A stretch of DNA of 64,000 bases, taken from NCBI GenBank assembly GCA_937995535.1, contig CALKJU010000009.1:178692-242691 (forward strand), in the 5' to 3' direction. This DNA is from an uncultured Alphaproteobacteria bacterium. GTDB taxonomy: Bacteria > Pseudomonadota > Alphaproteobacteria > Geminicoccales > Geminicoccaceae. Below are positions 22,199 through 30,849 of the stretch, one piece after another (position 1 is the first letter of the stretch; the number at the start of each line of letters is the position of its first letter). The position numbers and the translations under genes are program-made. The notes below the pieces were generated by a model. It had not been told where the DNA came from. It did no database searches and saw nothing but the letters and a program-made list of their open reading frames with translations.

Positions 22199-22765
22199 AT
22201 GCCGCGGCAAGCCCTGAGAGCACCGACCGAGCCGCGCGCCTTCATTGCTTGGGAGAACCGGCAGAGGGCGCGCTACCAGCTCCTCGACGGCGAGGTCCGC
22301 CTGATGGCAGGCGGCAGCCGCGCGCACGACCTTGTGGCTGTAAATCTGATGACCGCCCTGCGCGGCGCTCTCGACCGGCCGGGCTGCGATGTCCACGGCT
22401 CCAATCTCAAGGTGGTCTCACCGGTCGGCATGGTAACGTATCCCGACCTGTTCGTGCGCTGCGGCGCGCTGCCGGACGAGGCGACGGAATGCACGGACCC
22501 GGTGGTGATCATCGAGGTGCTGTCGCCCAGCACGCGCGGCGAGGATTTGGTGCGCAAGCGCTGGGGGTACCAAGCGATCGCGACGGTACGGCACCTCGTC
22601 TACGTCGACGCTACTCAGGTCAAGATCGAGGTGGCGACACGCGACGTTAACGGCACTTGGCGCAGCCTGTTCCTGGACCAGGAGCACCAGGCGCTGAGCC
22701 TCCAGGCCATCGGCGCCGAGGTGCCGCTCGCCGCGGTGTACGCAGGCACGAAGGTCGCGCGCTGA
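22199..22765 (+). CDS. Uma2-family (DUF820) putative endonuclease, second copy
   Basis: About 188 residues. RYQLLDGEVRLMAGGSRAHD, YPDLFVRCG and VVIIEVLSPSTRGED are the Uma2 motifs, the last two carrying the D...ExV nuclease-like core. The ATG at 22199 is preferred over that at 22181 because a GGTGGAG Shine-Dalgarno sequence lies nine bases upstream of it. It is clearly diverged from the copy at 4236-4799, so this is not a recent local duplication. The 166 bases before it hold nothing I recognise. Confidence 0.85.
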   Translation: MPRQALRAPTEPRAFIAWENRQRARYQLLDGEVRLMAGGSRAHDLVAVNLMTALRGALDRPGCDVHGSNLKVVSPVGMVTYPDLFVRCGALPDEATECTDPVVIIEVLSPSTRGEDLVRKRWGYQAIATVRHLVYVDATQVKIEVATRDVNGTWRSLFLDQEHQALSLQAIGAEVPLAAVYAGTKVAR

Positions 22766-22780
22766 CACAGCCGGCGACCC

Positions 22781-23413
22781 TCACGCCGTCTTCCCCTCGA
22801 AGGCGCAGACGTCGCGGATCACGCAGCGCCCGCACTCGGGTTTCTTCGCTTTGCAGACGTAGCGGCCGTGCAGGATCAGCCAGTGGTGGGCGCCCTTGAG
22901 ATAGCGGGCGGGCACCACCTCCACGAGACGCCGCTCGACCTCCTGCGGCGTGCGGCCAGGGGCGAGGCCGGTGCGGTTGGCGACGCGAAAGACGTGGGTG
23001 TCGACCGCGATCGTCGGCTCGCCGAAGGCCTCGTTGAGCACGACGTTGGCGGTCTTGCGACCGACCCCGGGCAGCCGTTCGAGCGCAGCGCGGTCGCGCG
23101 GCACCTGGCCACCGTGCTCGTCGACCAGGATCCGGCACAGCGCGATCACGTTCTTGGCCTTGTTGCGGAACAGGCCGATCGTCTTGATGTGCTCGCGGAC
23201 ACCTTCCTCGCCGAGCGCCAGCATCGCCTCGGGGGTCGGCGCCGCCGCGAACAGCCGGCGGGTCGCCTTGTTGACCCCGACGTCGGTCGCCTGCGCCGAC
23301 AGCAGCACCGCGATCAACAGCGTGAACGGGTCGCGGTACTCGAGCTCGGTCCGCGGCGCCGGGTTGGCTGCAGCAAGACGGGCGAACATCGTCTCGACCT
23401 GCGCCGGCGTCAT
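22781..23413 (-). CDS. nth: Endonuclease III (DNA glycosylase/AP lyase)
   Basis: A 210-residue base-excision repair enzyme for oxidised pyrimidines. The helix-hairpin-helix reads LPGVGRKTANVV with the catalytic Lys in GRKTA, the catalytic Asp is in VDTHVFRV, and the C-terminal iron-sulphur cluster motif is C-x6-C-x2-C-x5-C (CKAKKPECGRCVIRDVC). All key residues are present. It is divergent from the DUF2244 gene, a pairing that is frequent in alphaproteobacteria. Confidence 0.97.
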   Translation of the reverse strand: MTPAQVETMFARLAAANPAPRTELEYRDPFTLLIAVLLSAQATDVGVNKATRRLFAAAPTPEAMLALGEEGVREHIKTIGLFRNKAKNVIALCRILVDEHGGQVPRDRAALERLPGVGRKTANVVLNEAFGEPTIAVDTHVFRVANRTGLAPGRTPQEVERRLVEVVPARYLKGAHHWLILHGRYVCKAKKPECGRCVIRDVCAFEGKTA

Positions 23414-23493
23414 CGGCCGGCCAGCCGCCGTGGCCGATCGCCGGACGCCGGCCTATAGTCGGAGAAGTCGCACGACGACGGACGGCAGGACGG

Positions 23494-23952
23494 ATGCCCG
23501 CCACCAGTTTCGAGGCCGTGCTCCAACCCAATCCGCCGCTCGGCCGGTGGGGCCAGACGGTGCTCATCCTGGCCGTGGCCTTGGTCAGCGGCATCGTCGG
23601 CATCGCGTTCGCGCTCGCCGGAGCCTGGCCGGTCACCGGCTTTCTCGGGCTCGACATCGTGCTCGTCTGGCTCGCGCTGCGCGCCTGCGCGCGCAGCGCC
23701 CGGCGCGCCGAGGTGATCACCCTCGACGAGACGGGCCTGCATGTCCGCCGCCTCGGCTTCGGGCGAGACAACGGCGCATGGCGCTTCGAGCCTTACTGGG
23801 TACGGGTCGACGTCGAGGAGCCGCACCGCCCCGACAGCCCCCTCGTGCTGCGCTCGCATGGACGAGCGCTGGTCATCGGCCGCTTCCTCACCCTCGAGGA
23901 GCGGCTCGACTTGGCCCGCGCGCTCGACCGGGCGCTGGCGGCGCATCGCTGA
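23494..23952 (+). CDS. DUF2244-domain membrane protein
   Basis: A 152-residue protein with two adjacent membrane helices (about residues 22-65) followed by a cytoplasmic beta-rich domain (VITLDETGLHVRR, then ALVIGRFLTLEERLDLARAL). This is the layout of DUF2244, a small integral membrane family common beside nth in alphaproteobacteria. Function unknown. The ATG at 23494 gives the family's usual N-terminal PATSFEAVLQPNPPL. Confidence 0.85.
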   Translation: MPATSFEAVLQPNPPLGRWGQTVLILAVALVSGIVGIAFALAGAWPVTGFLGLDIVLVWLALRACARSARRAEVITLDETGLHVRRLGFGRDNGAWRFEPYWVRVDVEEPHRPDSPLVLRSHGRALVIGRFLTLEERLDLARALDRALAAHR

Positions 23953-23959
23953 GCCCGCC

Positions 23960-24760
23960 TCAACGCAGGCCCAGAACGTCGGCCATGCCGTAGAGCCCGG
24001 GCGGACGCCCCTTGGTCCAGCACGCCGCGCGGACCGCGCCGCGGGCATAGATGCGCCGGTCGGTAGCCCGGTGGGTCAGCTCGATGCGTTCGCCCTCGCC
24101 GGCGAAACACACCGTGTGGTCGCCGACGACATCACCGCCGCGCAACACCGCAAAGCCGATGCTGCCCGGTGGCCGTGCCCCGGTGAGGCCGTCGCGGGCG
24201 CGGACAAAGACCGTGTCCGGCACGGCGCCGCGCCCAGCGGCGGCGGCCGCGCCCAGCGCCAGCGCGGTCCCCGACGGCGCGTCGACCTTGTGGCGGTGGT
24301 GCATTTCGACGATCTCGATGTCGTACGCGGGGTCGAGAATCGCGGCCACCTGCCGCACCAGCCCCAACAGCAGATTGACGCCGAGGCTCATATTGGCGGA
24401 GCGAACGATCGGCGTGCGGCTGGCGAGATCGGCCAGCTCGGCCTCCTGGTCCGGCTCCAAGCCGGTCGTGCCGATGACGTGGGCGCAGCCGGCCGCGGCG
24501 CACAGCCGCGCGTGGGCGAGCGTCGCTGCCGGCGTGGAGAACTCGATCACCGCGTCGGCCACCTGGATGAGCGCCGCGGCATCCTCGCCAGCGCACAGGC
24601 CGAGCGGCTCGCCGCCCGCGAGGACGCCCAGATCCTCACCGATGGCGCGGTGCCCCGGGCGCTCGACCCCGCCGGCGAGGCTCACGCCCTCGGTCGCGAG
24701 CACCTCACGTAGATTGGTTCGCCCCATCCGCCCGGCGCAGCCGAGCACTCCGATCCGCAT
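23960..24760 (-). CDS. dapB: 4-hydroxy-tetrahydrodipicolinate reductase
   Basis: A 266-residue enzyme of the diaminopimelate/lysine pathway, reducing the DapA product with NAD(P)H. The nucleotide-binding loop GVLGCAGRMGR is at the N-terminus; VIEFSTPAATL, GTTGLEPDQ and the catalytic EMHHRHKVDAPSGTAL block (His-His and Lys) are present. The ATG at 24760 is preceded by GGAGG. It is convergent with the DUF2244 gene with seven bases between. Confidence 0.96.
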   Translation of the reverse strand: MRIGVLGCAGRMGRTNLREVLATEGVSLAGGVERPGHRAIGEDLGVLAGGEPLGLCAGEDAAALIQVADAVIEFSTPAATLAHARLCAAAGCAHVIGTTGLEPDQEAELADLASRTPIVRSANMSLGVNLLLGLVRQVAAILDPAYDIEIVEMHHRHKVDAPSGTALALGAAAAAGRGAVPDTVFVRARDGLTGARPPGSIGFAVLRGGDVVGDHTVCFAGEGERIELTHRATDRRIYARGAVRAACWTKGRPPGLYGMADVLGLR

Positions 24761-24891
24761 CGCCCGCCTCCGCTGGCCGGCGCCGACCAAGGGCCGGCCG
24801 ACCGCGGCCTGTCAAGCGCGCTGCCCCGGGCTTGCGGCGGCCGCCGCGGGAAGCCAAGTCAGCGTCGAGAGAACAGAGGAGGAGCGCCGCC

Positions 24892-25644
24892 ATGCCCGCC
24901 GAGGCCGAGCTGCTCGAACGCCTGATGCACGAACTGCCGGTGAGCCTCGCCACGTACGCCGCGCCGGCCCGGGTCGGTCTCGTGATCGTCGACGAGGTCA
25001 ACGGCTTCTGCACCGTCGGCGCGGGCAATCTCGCGCCGCAGCAGCCGGACGCGCCGATCGCGCGGATGGTCGCCGAGACCGATCGTCTCGCCCGCCGCTT
25101 CGTCGAGCGGCGTCTTCCGGTCCTGGCGTTTCTCGACACGCATGAGCCCGGCAAGCCCGAGCCGCCCTACCCGCCGCACTGCGAGCGCGGCACGGGCGAG
25201 GAAGACCTTGTCCCGGAGCTTGCCTGGCTCGCGGAGAATCCGGACGTCACGCTGATCCGCAAGGACTGCATCAACGGCTTCGTCGGCGCGATCGAGCCGG
25301 CGGCCGTGCGCGGGATCCACGGCGCATCGCACAATCGCTGCGTCGACTGGGTCAACGGCCACCGCCTCGAGAGCATCATCACCGTCGGCATCTGCACCGA
25401 CATCTGCGTGATGGACTTCGTGCTGACCATGCTCTCCGCGCGCAATCACGGGCTGATGCCGACACTCGGTGACATCGTGGTCCTCGAGCCGGCCTGCGCC
25501 ACCTACCACCTCCCGCGGGCGGCCGCGGAACAGCTAGGCCTGCCCTGCACGGCGGCGCATCCGCGCGAGCACACGCATCACATGGGGCTCTACTTCATGG
25601 CCTCGCGCGGCGCGATCCTGGCGGGAGAGCTGGCCGGCATCTGA
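24892..25644 (+). CDS. Isochorismatase-superfamily hydrolase, nicotinamidase-like
   Basis: A 250-residue cysteine hydrolase. The triad of the family is visible: Asp in LVIVDEVNGF (about 29), Lys in IRKDCINGF and the nucleophilic Cys in GICTDICVMDF. The wording VNGFCTVGAGNLAP, HEPGKPEPPYPPHC and ICTDICV is, as I remember it, closest to plant-type nicotinamidases, which convert nicotinamide to nicotinate for NAD salvage. A GAGGAGG Shine-Dalgarno sequence precedes the ATG at 24892. Its stop lies one base before the GTG of the type III polyketide synthase, so the two are likely co-transcribed; a metabolic link is not obvious. Confidence 0.8.
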   Translation: MPAEAELLERLMHELPVSLATYAAPARVGLVIVDEVNGFCTVGAGNLAPQQPDAPIARMVAETDRLARRFVERRLPVLAFLDTHEPGKPEPPYPPHCERGTGEEDLVPELAWLAENPDVTLIRKDCINGFVGAIEPAAVRGIHGASHNRCVDWVNGHRLESIITVGICTDICVMDFVLTMLSARNHGLMPTLGDIVVLEPACATYHLPRAAAEQLGLPCTAAHPREHTHHMGLYFMASRGAILAGELAGI

Positions 25645-25645
25645 C

Positions 25646-26686
25646 GTGCCGGCCGCGCACCTCCTCGCCCTCGCCACGGCCCTCCCGCCCTACCGGTTCT
25701 CCCAGGAGGAGGCGAGGCGGGCCGCGGACGAGGCGCTCGCCCGCGATCATCCCGAGCTCGAGCGGCTGCTGCCGCTGTTCGGCAATGCCGGCATCGCGCA
25801 GCGTTGGTCGGCGCGGCCGCTCGCCTGGCACCTGGCGGCGCCGAGCTTTGCTGAACGTAACGCCGCGTTTCTCGACGCCGCCGACGAACTGCTCCTGACC
25901 GCCAGTCGGCGCGCCCTCGCGCGTGCCGGCCTGACGGCGTCGGACGTCGACCATGTGGTCGCCGTCTGCTCGACCGGCATCGCCACGCCGGGCCTCGAGG
26001 CACGGCTCGCCGAGCGCCTGCCCCTGCGGCCGGATGTCGTGCGGACCCCGGTGTTCGGTCTGGGCTGCGGCGGCGGGGTGATGGGGCTCGGGCGCGCCGC
26101 CGCGCTCGCCGGGGCCGAGCCCGGCTGCCGCGTTCTGCTGCTCGTCGTCGAGCTGTGCACCCTGGCGCTGCGGTTGGGCGATCGCAGCCCGGCCAATCTG
26201 GTCGCCTGCGCGCTGTTCGGGGATGGCGCCGGCGCCGCGGTGATCAGCACCGAGGGCGTGGGGCCGGCGTTGCGCGCGACGGGCGAGTTCCGCTGGCCCG
26301 ACACGCTCGACGTGATGGGCTGGAGGATCGCCGACGACGGGCTGGGCGTGCTGTTCTCCGTACGCGTGCCCGAGATCGTACGGGAGCGGATGGGCGCCGC
26401 GACGGAGGCCTTCCTGGCCCGTCACGGCTTGAAAACCCGCGATGTCGAGCGGTGGATCAGCCATCCGGGCGGAGCCAAGGTCGTCAACGCCCTCGAGCAG
26501 GCGTTGCGGCTGCCCGCCGACGCCCTCGACGATGCGCGCGCGGTGCTGCGCGACTGCGGCAACATGTCCGCGGCGAGTGTGCTGTTCGTGCTCGACCGGG
26601 CGCTCGCCGCACCGGGCTGGCGGCGCGGCCTGATGACCGCGATGGGTCCGGGCTTCTCGGCCTCGTTCGCGCTGTTGGAGCGATGA
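25646..26686 (+). CDS. Type III polyketide synthase (chalcone/stilbene synthase family)
   Basis: A 346-residue homodimeric ketosynthase-type enzyme with the Cys-His-Asn triad of the family: Cys 141 in GLGCGGGVMG, His 273 in ISHPGGAKV and Asn 306 in CGNMSAASV. Bacterial members condense fatty acyl-CoA starters with malonyl-CoA to alkylpyrones or alkylresorcinols. The start is the GTG at 25646 (PAAHLLALATALPPY). Its stop overlaps the ATG of an ICMT-family methyltransferase (ATGA), the same pairing seen in srsA-srsB of Streptomyces and bpsA-bpsB of Bacillus, so the product is probably O-methylated. The starter unit cannot be told from sequence. Confidence 0.9.
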   Translation: MPAAHLLALATALPPYRFSQEEARRAADEALARDHPELERLLPLFGNAGIAQRWSARPLAWHLAAPSFAERNAAFLDAADELLLTASRRALARAGLTASDVDHVVAVCSTGIATPGLEARLAERLPLRPDVVRTPVFGLGCGGGVMGLGRAAALAGAEPGCRVLLLVVELCTLALRLGDRSPANLVACALFGDGAGAAVISTEGVGPALRATGEFRWPDTLDVMGWRIADDGLGVLFSVRVPEIVRERMGAATEAFLARHGLKTRDVERWISHPGGAKVVNALEQALRLPADALDDARAVLRDCGNMSAASVLFVLDRALAAPGWRRGLMTAMGPGFSASFALLER

Positions 26687-27249
26687 GCCCGGTGTGGATA
26701 GCGGTGGGGCTGGTCGCGGCGCAACGCTTGGCCGAGCTCGTCGTTGCGCAGCGGAACACAGGGCGACTGGTCGCCGCAGGCGCCGTCGAGCATGGTCGGG
26801 GCCACTACCCGCTCATCGTGCTGCTGCACGCGACTTGGCTCGCGAGCCTACCGCTCGCCGTGCCGGGCGACCGCTGGCCCGACACAGCCCTGCTCGGGCT
26901 GTTCCTCGGGCTGCAGGCGATTCGTTTGTGGATCATCGCCACGCTGGGCCGGCGGTGGACCACGCGTGTGCTGGTCCTGCCCGGCGAGGTCCCGGTCCGG
27001 CGCGGTCCGTACCGGTATTGCCGCCACCCCAACTACGCCGTGGTCGCCGCAGAGGTTCCTCTCCTCCCGCTGGCTTTCGGCGCGGTCGCGCACGCCGCCG
27101 TCTTCGGCCTCGCCAATCTCGCCCTGCTCGCTTGGCGGATTCGTGTCGAGGACGCGGCCTGGGGCGCCGCCGCCGGCCCCGACGGGGCGAGCCCGCCGGG
27201 GACCGGGCGGAGTCTCAACGTATCAGCCGGTTCTCGACCAGATCGGTGA
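26683..27249 (+). CDS. Isoprenylcysteine carboxyl methyltransferase (ICMT)-family O-methyltransferase
   Basis: A 188-residue membrane protein with four to five hydrophobic helices. The conserved C-terminal block [14 protein letters not shown] is the SAM-binding R-H-P-N-Y signature of the ICMT family. In bacteria, ICMT-like proteins next to type III polyketide synthases methylate the phenolic or pyrone hydroxyl of the lipid product, which fits the ATGA coupling here. The 3' end overlaps the convergent acs gene by 35 bases, and the last 20 residues look unconserved. Confidence 0.85.
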   Translation: MSPVWIAVGLVAAQRLAELVVAQRNTGRLVAAGAVEHGRGHYPLIVLLHATWLASLPLAVPGDRWPDTALLGLFLGLQAIRLWIIATLGRRWTTRVLVLPGEVPVRRGPYRYCRHPNYAVVAAEVPLLPLAFGAVAHAAVFGLANLALLAWRIRVEDAAWGAAAGPDGASPPGTGRSLNVSAGSRPDR

Positions 27250-29146
27250 CCACCGCCGGGTCGGCCAGGGTCGAGGTGTCGCCGAGTTGGTCGGCCTCGT
27301 TGGCCGCGATCTTGCGCAGGATCCGGCGCATGATCTTGCCCGAGCGGGTCTTCGGCAGGCCCGGTGCCCACTGGATGTAGTCGGGCGAGGCGATCGGCCC
27401 GATCTCCTTGCGCACGTGCGCCACCAGCTCCTTCTTCAAGGGCTCGCTCGGCTCGATGAAGTCCTTGAGGGTCACGTAACAGTAGATCCCCTGCCCCTTG
27501 AGGTCGTGCGGACAGCCGACCACTGCCGCCTCCGACACCGCGGGATGCGCGACGAGCGCGCTCTCGATCTCGGCGGTCCCCATCCGGTGGCCGGAGACAT
27601 TGATCACGTCGTCGACCCGGCCGGTGATCCAGTAGTAGCCATCCTCGTCACGCCGGGCCCCGTCGCCGGTCGTGTAATAGCCCTTGAACGTCGTGAAGTA
27701 GGTCTGCACGAAGCGCTCGTGGTCGCCGAACACGGTGCGCATCTGCCCGGGCCAACTGTCGGTGATGACGAGGTTGCCCTCGCCAGGACCTTCGACCAGC
27801 TTGCCGTCATTGTCGACAAGTGCCGGCTTGACACCGAAGAACGGCAACGTGGCCGACCCCGGCTTGAGGGCGATGGCACCGGGCAGTGGCGTGATGAGGA
27901 TCCCGCCGGTCTCGGTCTGCCACCAAGTGTCGACGATCGGGCAGCGGCCATCGCCGACCACGCGATGATACCACAGCCATGCCTCGGGGTTGATCGGCTC
28001 GCCGACCGATCCCAGCAGTTTCAGGCTCTTGCGCGACGTCGCGCGCACCGGCTCGTCGCCCGAGCGCATGAGCGAGCGGATGGCGGTCGGGGCGGTGTAG
28101 AAGATGTTGACCTGGTGCTTGTCGACGACCTGCCAGAACCGCGACACGTCGGGATGGGTAGGGATCCCCTCGAACATCAGCGTCGTTGCGCCGTTCGCCA
28201 ACGGGCCGTAGAGGATGTAGCTGTGCCCGGTGACCCAGCCGACATCGGCCGTGCACCAGTAGATGTCGCCGTCGTGATAGTCGAAGACGTATTGGTGGGT
28301 CAGAGAAGCGTAGACCAAGTAGCCGCCCGTGGTGTGCAACACACCCTTGGGCTTGCCGGTGGAGCCCGAGGTGTAGAGGATGAAGAGCGGGTCCTCGGCG
28401 TTCATCCGCTCCGGCGGGCAGTCCGGAGACGCTTTCCTCATCAGCTCGCGCGCGTCGAAGTCTCGGCCCTCGACCATCGGGCAGTCGTGCCCGGTATGGC
28501 GGAACACCAGCGTTTTGATGCCCGGGCCGCACTTGGCCAGCGCCGCGTCGCAATTCTCCTTGAGCTTGACGAGCTTGCCGCCACGCAGCCCGCCGTCGGT
28601 GGTGAGCACCAGCCGGCTGTCGCAGTCCTTGATGCGATCGGCGAGGCTGTCGGGCGAGAAGCCGCCGAAGACCACCGAGTGGATCGCGCCGATCCGGGTG
28701 CAGGCCAGCATCGCGTAGGCCGTCTCCGGGATCATCGGCATGTAGATGGTGACCCGGTCGCCTTTCTTGACGCCTAGATCCTTCAGCACGTTGGCGACCC
28801 GGCAGACGCGGTCGTACAGGTGCCGGTAGGTGATCACCTTGTCGACCTCGGGATCGTCGCCCTCGAAGATGATCGCCGCTTGGTTGCCGCGCTTGGCGAG
28901 GTGACGGTCGACACAGTTGTAGCAGACGTTCAGCTCACCGTCCTCATACCAGCGGATGCTGACACCGTCCTCGAACGAGGTGTTCTTGATCCTGGTGGGC
29001 TTCTTGAACCAGTCGAGACGCTCGGCCTGCTCGGCCCAGAACCGGTCCGGCTCCTCGATCGACCGGCGATACATCTCGCGGTATTTCGCCGCGTTGCAGT
29101 GTGCCCGCCCGGCCCACTCGTCACTGACGGGGAACACCTCGACCAT
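27215..29146 (-). CDS. acsA: Acetyl-CoA synthetase (acetate--CoA ligase)
   Basis: A 643-residue AMP-forming enzyme that activates acetate. [15 protein letters not shown] is the P-loop-like A3 motif, WWQTETGG the A5 motif, [18 protein letters not shown] the A7/A8 hinge, and [12 protein letters not shown] the A10 motif with the acetylatable catalytic Lys that Pat/GNAT enzymes regulate. The chosen ATG at 29146 has a GGGGAGG Shine-Dalgarno sequence at ideal spacing and gives the normal family length; the longer upstream frame lacks conservation. Confidence 0.97.
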   Translation of the reverse strand: MVEVFPVSDEWAGRAHCNAAKYREMYRRSIEEPDRFWAEQAERLDWFKKPTRIKNTSFEDGVSIRWYEDGELNVCYNCVDRHLAKRGNQAAIIFEGDDPEVDKVITYRHLYDRVCRVANVLKDLGVKKGDRVTIYMPMIPETAYAMLACTRIGAIHSVVFGGFSPDSLADRIKDCDSRLVLTTDGGLRGGKLVKLKENCDAALAKCGPGIKTLVFRHTGHDCPMVEGRDFDARELMRKASPDCPPERMNAEDPLFILYTSGSTGKPKGVLHTTGGYLVYASLTHQYVFDYHDGDIYWCTADVGWVTGHSYILYGPLANGATTLMFEGIPTHPDVSRFWQVVDKHQVNIFYTAPTAIRSLMRSGDEPVRATSRKSLKLLGSVGEPINPEAWLWYHRVVGDGRCPIVDTWWQTETGGILITPLPGAIALKPGSATLPFFGVKPALVDNDGKLVEGPGEGNLVITDSWPGQMRTVFGDHERFVQTYFTTFKGYYTTGDGARRDEDGYYWITGRVDDVINVSGHRMGTAEIESALVAHPAVSEAAVVGCPHDLKGQGIYCYVTLKDFIEPSEPLKKELVAHVRKEIGPIASPDYIQWAPGLPKTRSGKIMRRILRKIAANEADQLGDTSTLADPAVVTDLVENRLIR

Positions 29147-29459
29147 CACCACCTCCCCTGCCGTCTGGGTATCGACCAGCATACCGCGCGCCGTCCAGCG
29201 CCGCGACCGAAGAGTCCACAAATCGCAGAGCTGCCTCAAGGGCTCGGGGACCTTTTGCCGCAAGACGGTAATCGTTCGCTGGCTGTGAGGTTATCCCCAG
29301 AACGTCCCCAAAAACCGGCCTTGCCCACAGACTTTTCCACAAAGTCACGACAAGTGGGTCGACCAGAACCCGGTGCCGCAGTCATAACCCTGTCAAGAAA
29401 CGGTGACGCATCATCCCAGTCGCGGGACGCCTCGACCCCAGGAAGACCGCAATCTGGTT
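29147..29459. other. Non-coding gap between acsA start and tesA stop
   Basis: About 313 bases upstream of acsA. It is less G+C-rich than the genes and holds two near-matches to the DnaA box, TTATCCCCA at 29291-29299 and TTTTCCACA at 29333-29341, each one base off TTATCCACA. No convincing terminator or RNA gene is visible. It presumably contains the acsA promoter. Confidence 0.4.
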
Positions 29460-30107
29460 CTAGCGCTGCTCGTCTTGTTGCAACCAGCCGAGGATCGACG
29501 GGAGGATACGCGTAACGATCTCATTCACACCTTCGGCGTTGGGATGGATCCCGTCGCGTTGCATCAAGTCAGGCTGCGTGATGACGCCCTCCAGAAAGAA
29601 CGGGTACAGCGGCACATCGTGACGGGCGGCGATCCGCTCGAAGGTTTCCGTCACGGCGTCCCCGTAGCCGCGGCCGAGATTGGGCGGGGCCCGCATCCCG
29701 GCGAGCATCACGGCGACGCCGGCTTCCTTCGCGCCGCCGACGATCGCGTCGAGGTTCGCCTCCATCTGTTCGACGGGCAGCGCGCGGAGGACGTCGTTGC
29801 CGCCCAACTCGACGAGCAGATGGGTCGGGCCGTCGGCCAGTACCCAGCCCAGCCGGGCGAGTCCGCCAGCGGTGGTGTCGCCGGACACCCCCGCATCCAG
29901 CACCACGCAGCTCACCCCCGCAGCGGACAGGGCGGCCGCGAGGCGCGCCGGGAACGCCTCGCTCGCCGCGACACCGTAGCCGGCGGTCAGCGAATCACCG
30001 AGAACAGCGAGACGGCAGGCCAGCGCCGGGTGGACCATGTCCAGCAGCAGGACCACCGCCGTGAGAACGGGCTTGAGCCGATGGTGGCGCCGCCCCATGT
30101 CTGGCAT
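29460..30107 (-). CDS. tesA: GDSL-type esterase / acyl-CoA thioesterase I-like
   Basis: A 215-residue SGNH hydrolase with a hydrophobic N-terminal export signal. Block I is AVLGDSLTAGYG (Ser nucleophile), block III is LVELGGNDVLR and block V is RDGIHPNAEGV (Asp and His). This is the TesA/arylesterase family, active in the periplasm on acyl esters and thioesters. AGGAGG eight bases upstream supports the ATG at 30107. It is divergent from an ABC exporter resembling YbbA-YbbP, the same association as tesA-ybbA-ybbP in Escherichia coli. Confidence 0.9.
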   Translation of the reverse strand: MPDMGRRHHRLKPVLTAVVLLLDMVHPALACRLAVLGDSLTAGYGVAASEAFPARLAAALSAAGVSCVVLDAGVSGDTTAGGLARLGWVLADGPTHLLVELGGNDVLRALPVEQMEANLDAIVGGAKEAGVAVMLAGMRAPPNLGRGYGDAVTETFERIAARHDVPLYPFFLEGVITQPDLMQRDGIHPNAEGVNEIVTRILPSILGWLQQDEQR

Positions 30108-30138
30108 CGCGTTTTCCTCCTGGAGCACGACCCCGGGC

Positions 30139-30849
30139 ATGATCGAACTCAGCGGCGTCGAGCTCCGGCTGTCGAGCCCTGCCGGTCCTGTGGACATCCT
30201 CCGCGGCATCGACCTGACGATCGCGCCTGGGGACGCCGTGAGCGTGGTGGGGCCGTCGGGCTCGGGCAAGTCCAGCCTGCTGTCGATCATCGGCGGCATC
30301 GAGCGGGCGACCGCAGGCCGCGTCGTCGTCGCCGGTCAGGATCTCGGCGCTCTCGACGAGGACGGGCTGGCGGTGTTCCGCCGCGACCGGATCGGCATCC
30401 TGTTCCAGGCGTTCCACCTGATCCCGACCATGTCGGCGCTGGACAACGTGGCGCTGCCACTGGATCTCGCCGGCGTCGGCGAGGCGCGCGACCGGGCCGC
30501 CGCGGCGCTCGCGGAGGTCGGCCTGTCCGCCCGCGCCAGCCACTATCCCGGGCAGCTTTCGGGCGGCGAGCAACAGCGAGTGGCGCTGGCGCGCGCGCTC
30601 GTGGCCGCGCCCCGCCTGCTCCTCGCCGACGAGCCCACCGGCAATCTCGATGCGGACACCGGGCGGGACGTGCTCGACCTGATCTTCCAGCTCCGCGAGC
30701 GGCGTGGCACGACCTTGTTCCTGATCACCCACGATCCCGCCGTCGCGCGCCGCTGCCCGCGACGTTTGCAGATGAGCCGCGGCCGTCTCGCCGAGGTCGA
30801 CGCCTCACGCGACGGCGAGGGCGCGCGTAGCGAGCTCGTGCCGGCATGA
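30139..30849 (+). CDS. ABC transporter ATP-binding protein, YbbA/LolD type
   Basis: A 236-residue ATPase: Walker A GPSGSGKSS, Q-loop LFQAFHLIP, signature LSGGEQQRV, Walker B LLLADEP and switch His in ITHD. GPSGSGKSSLLSIIGGIE is typical of the MacB/LolD/YbbA exporter class. The ATG at 30139 lies 31 bases from the divergent tesA start. Its stop overlaps the ATG of the large permease (ATGA at 30846-30849), so the two form a complex. Confidence 0.92.
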   Translation: MIELSGVELRLSSPAGPVDILRGIDLTIAPGDAVSVVGPSGSGKSSLLSIIGGIERATAGRVVVAGQDLGALDEDGLAVFRRDRIGILFQAFHLIPTMSALDNVALPLDLAGVGEARDRAAAALAEVGLSARASHYPGQLSGGEQQRVALARALVAAPRLLLADEPTGNLDADTGRDVLDLIFQLRERRGTTLFLITHDPAVARRCPRRLQMSRGRLAEVDASRDGEGARSELVPA

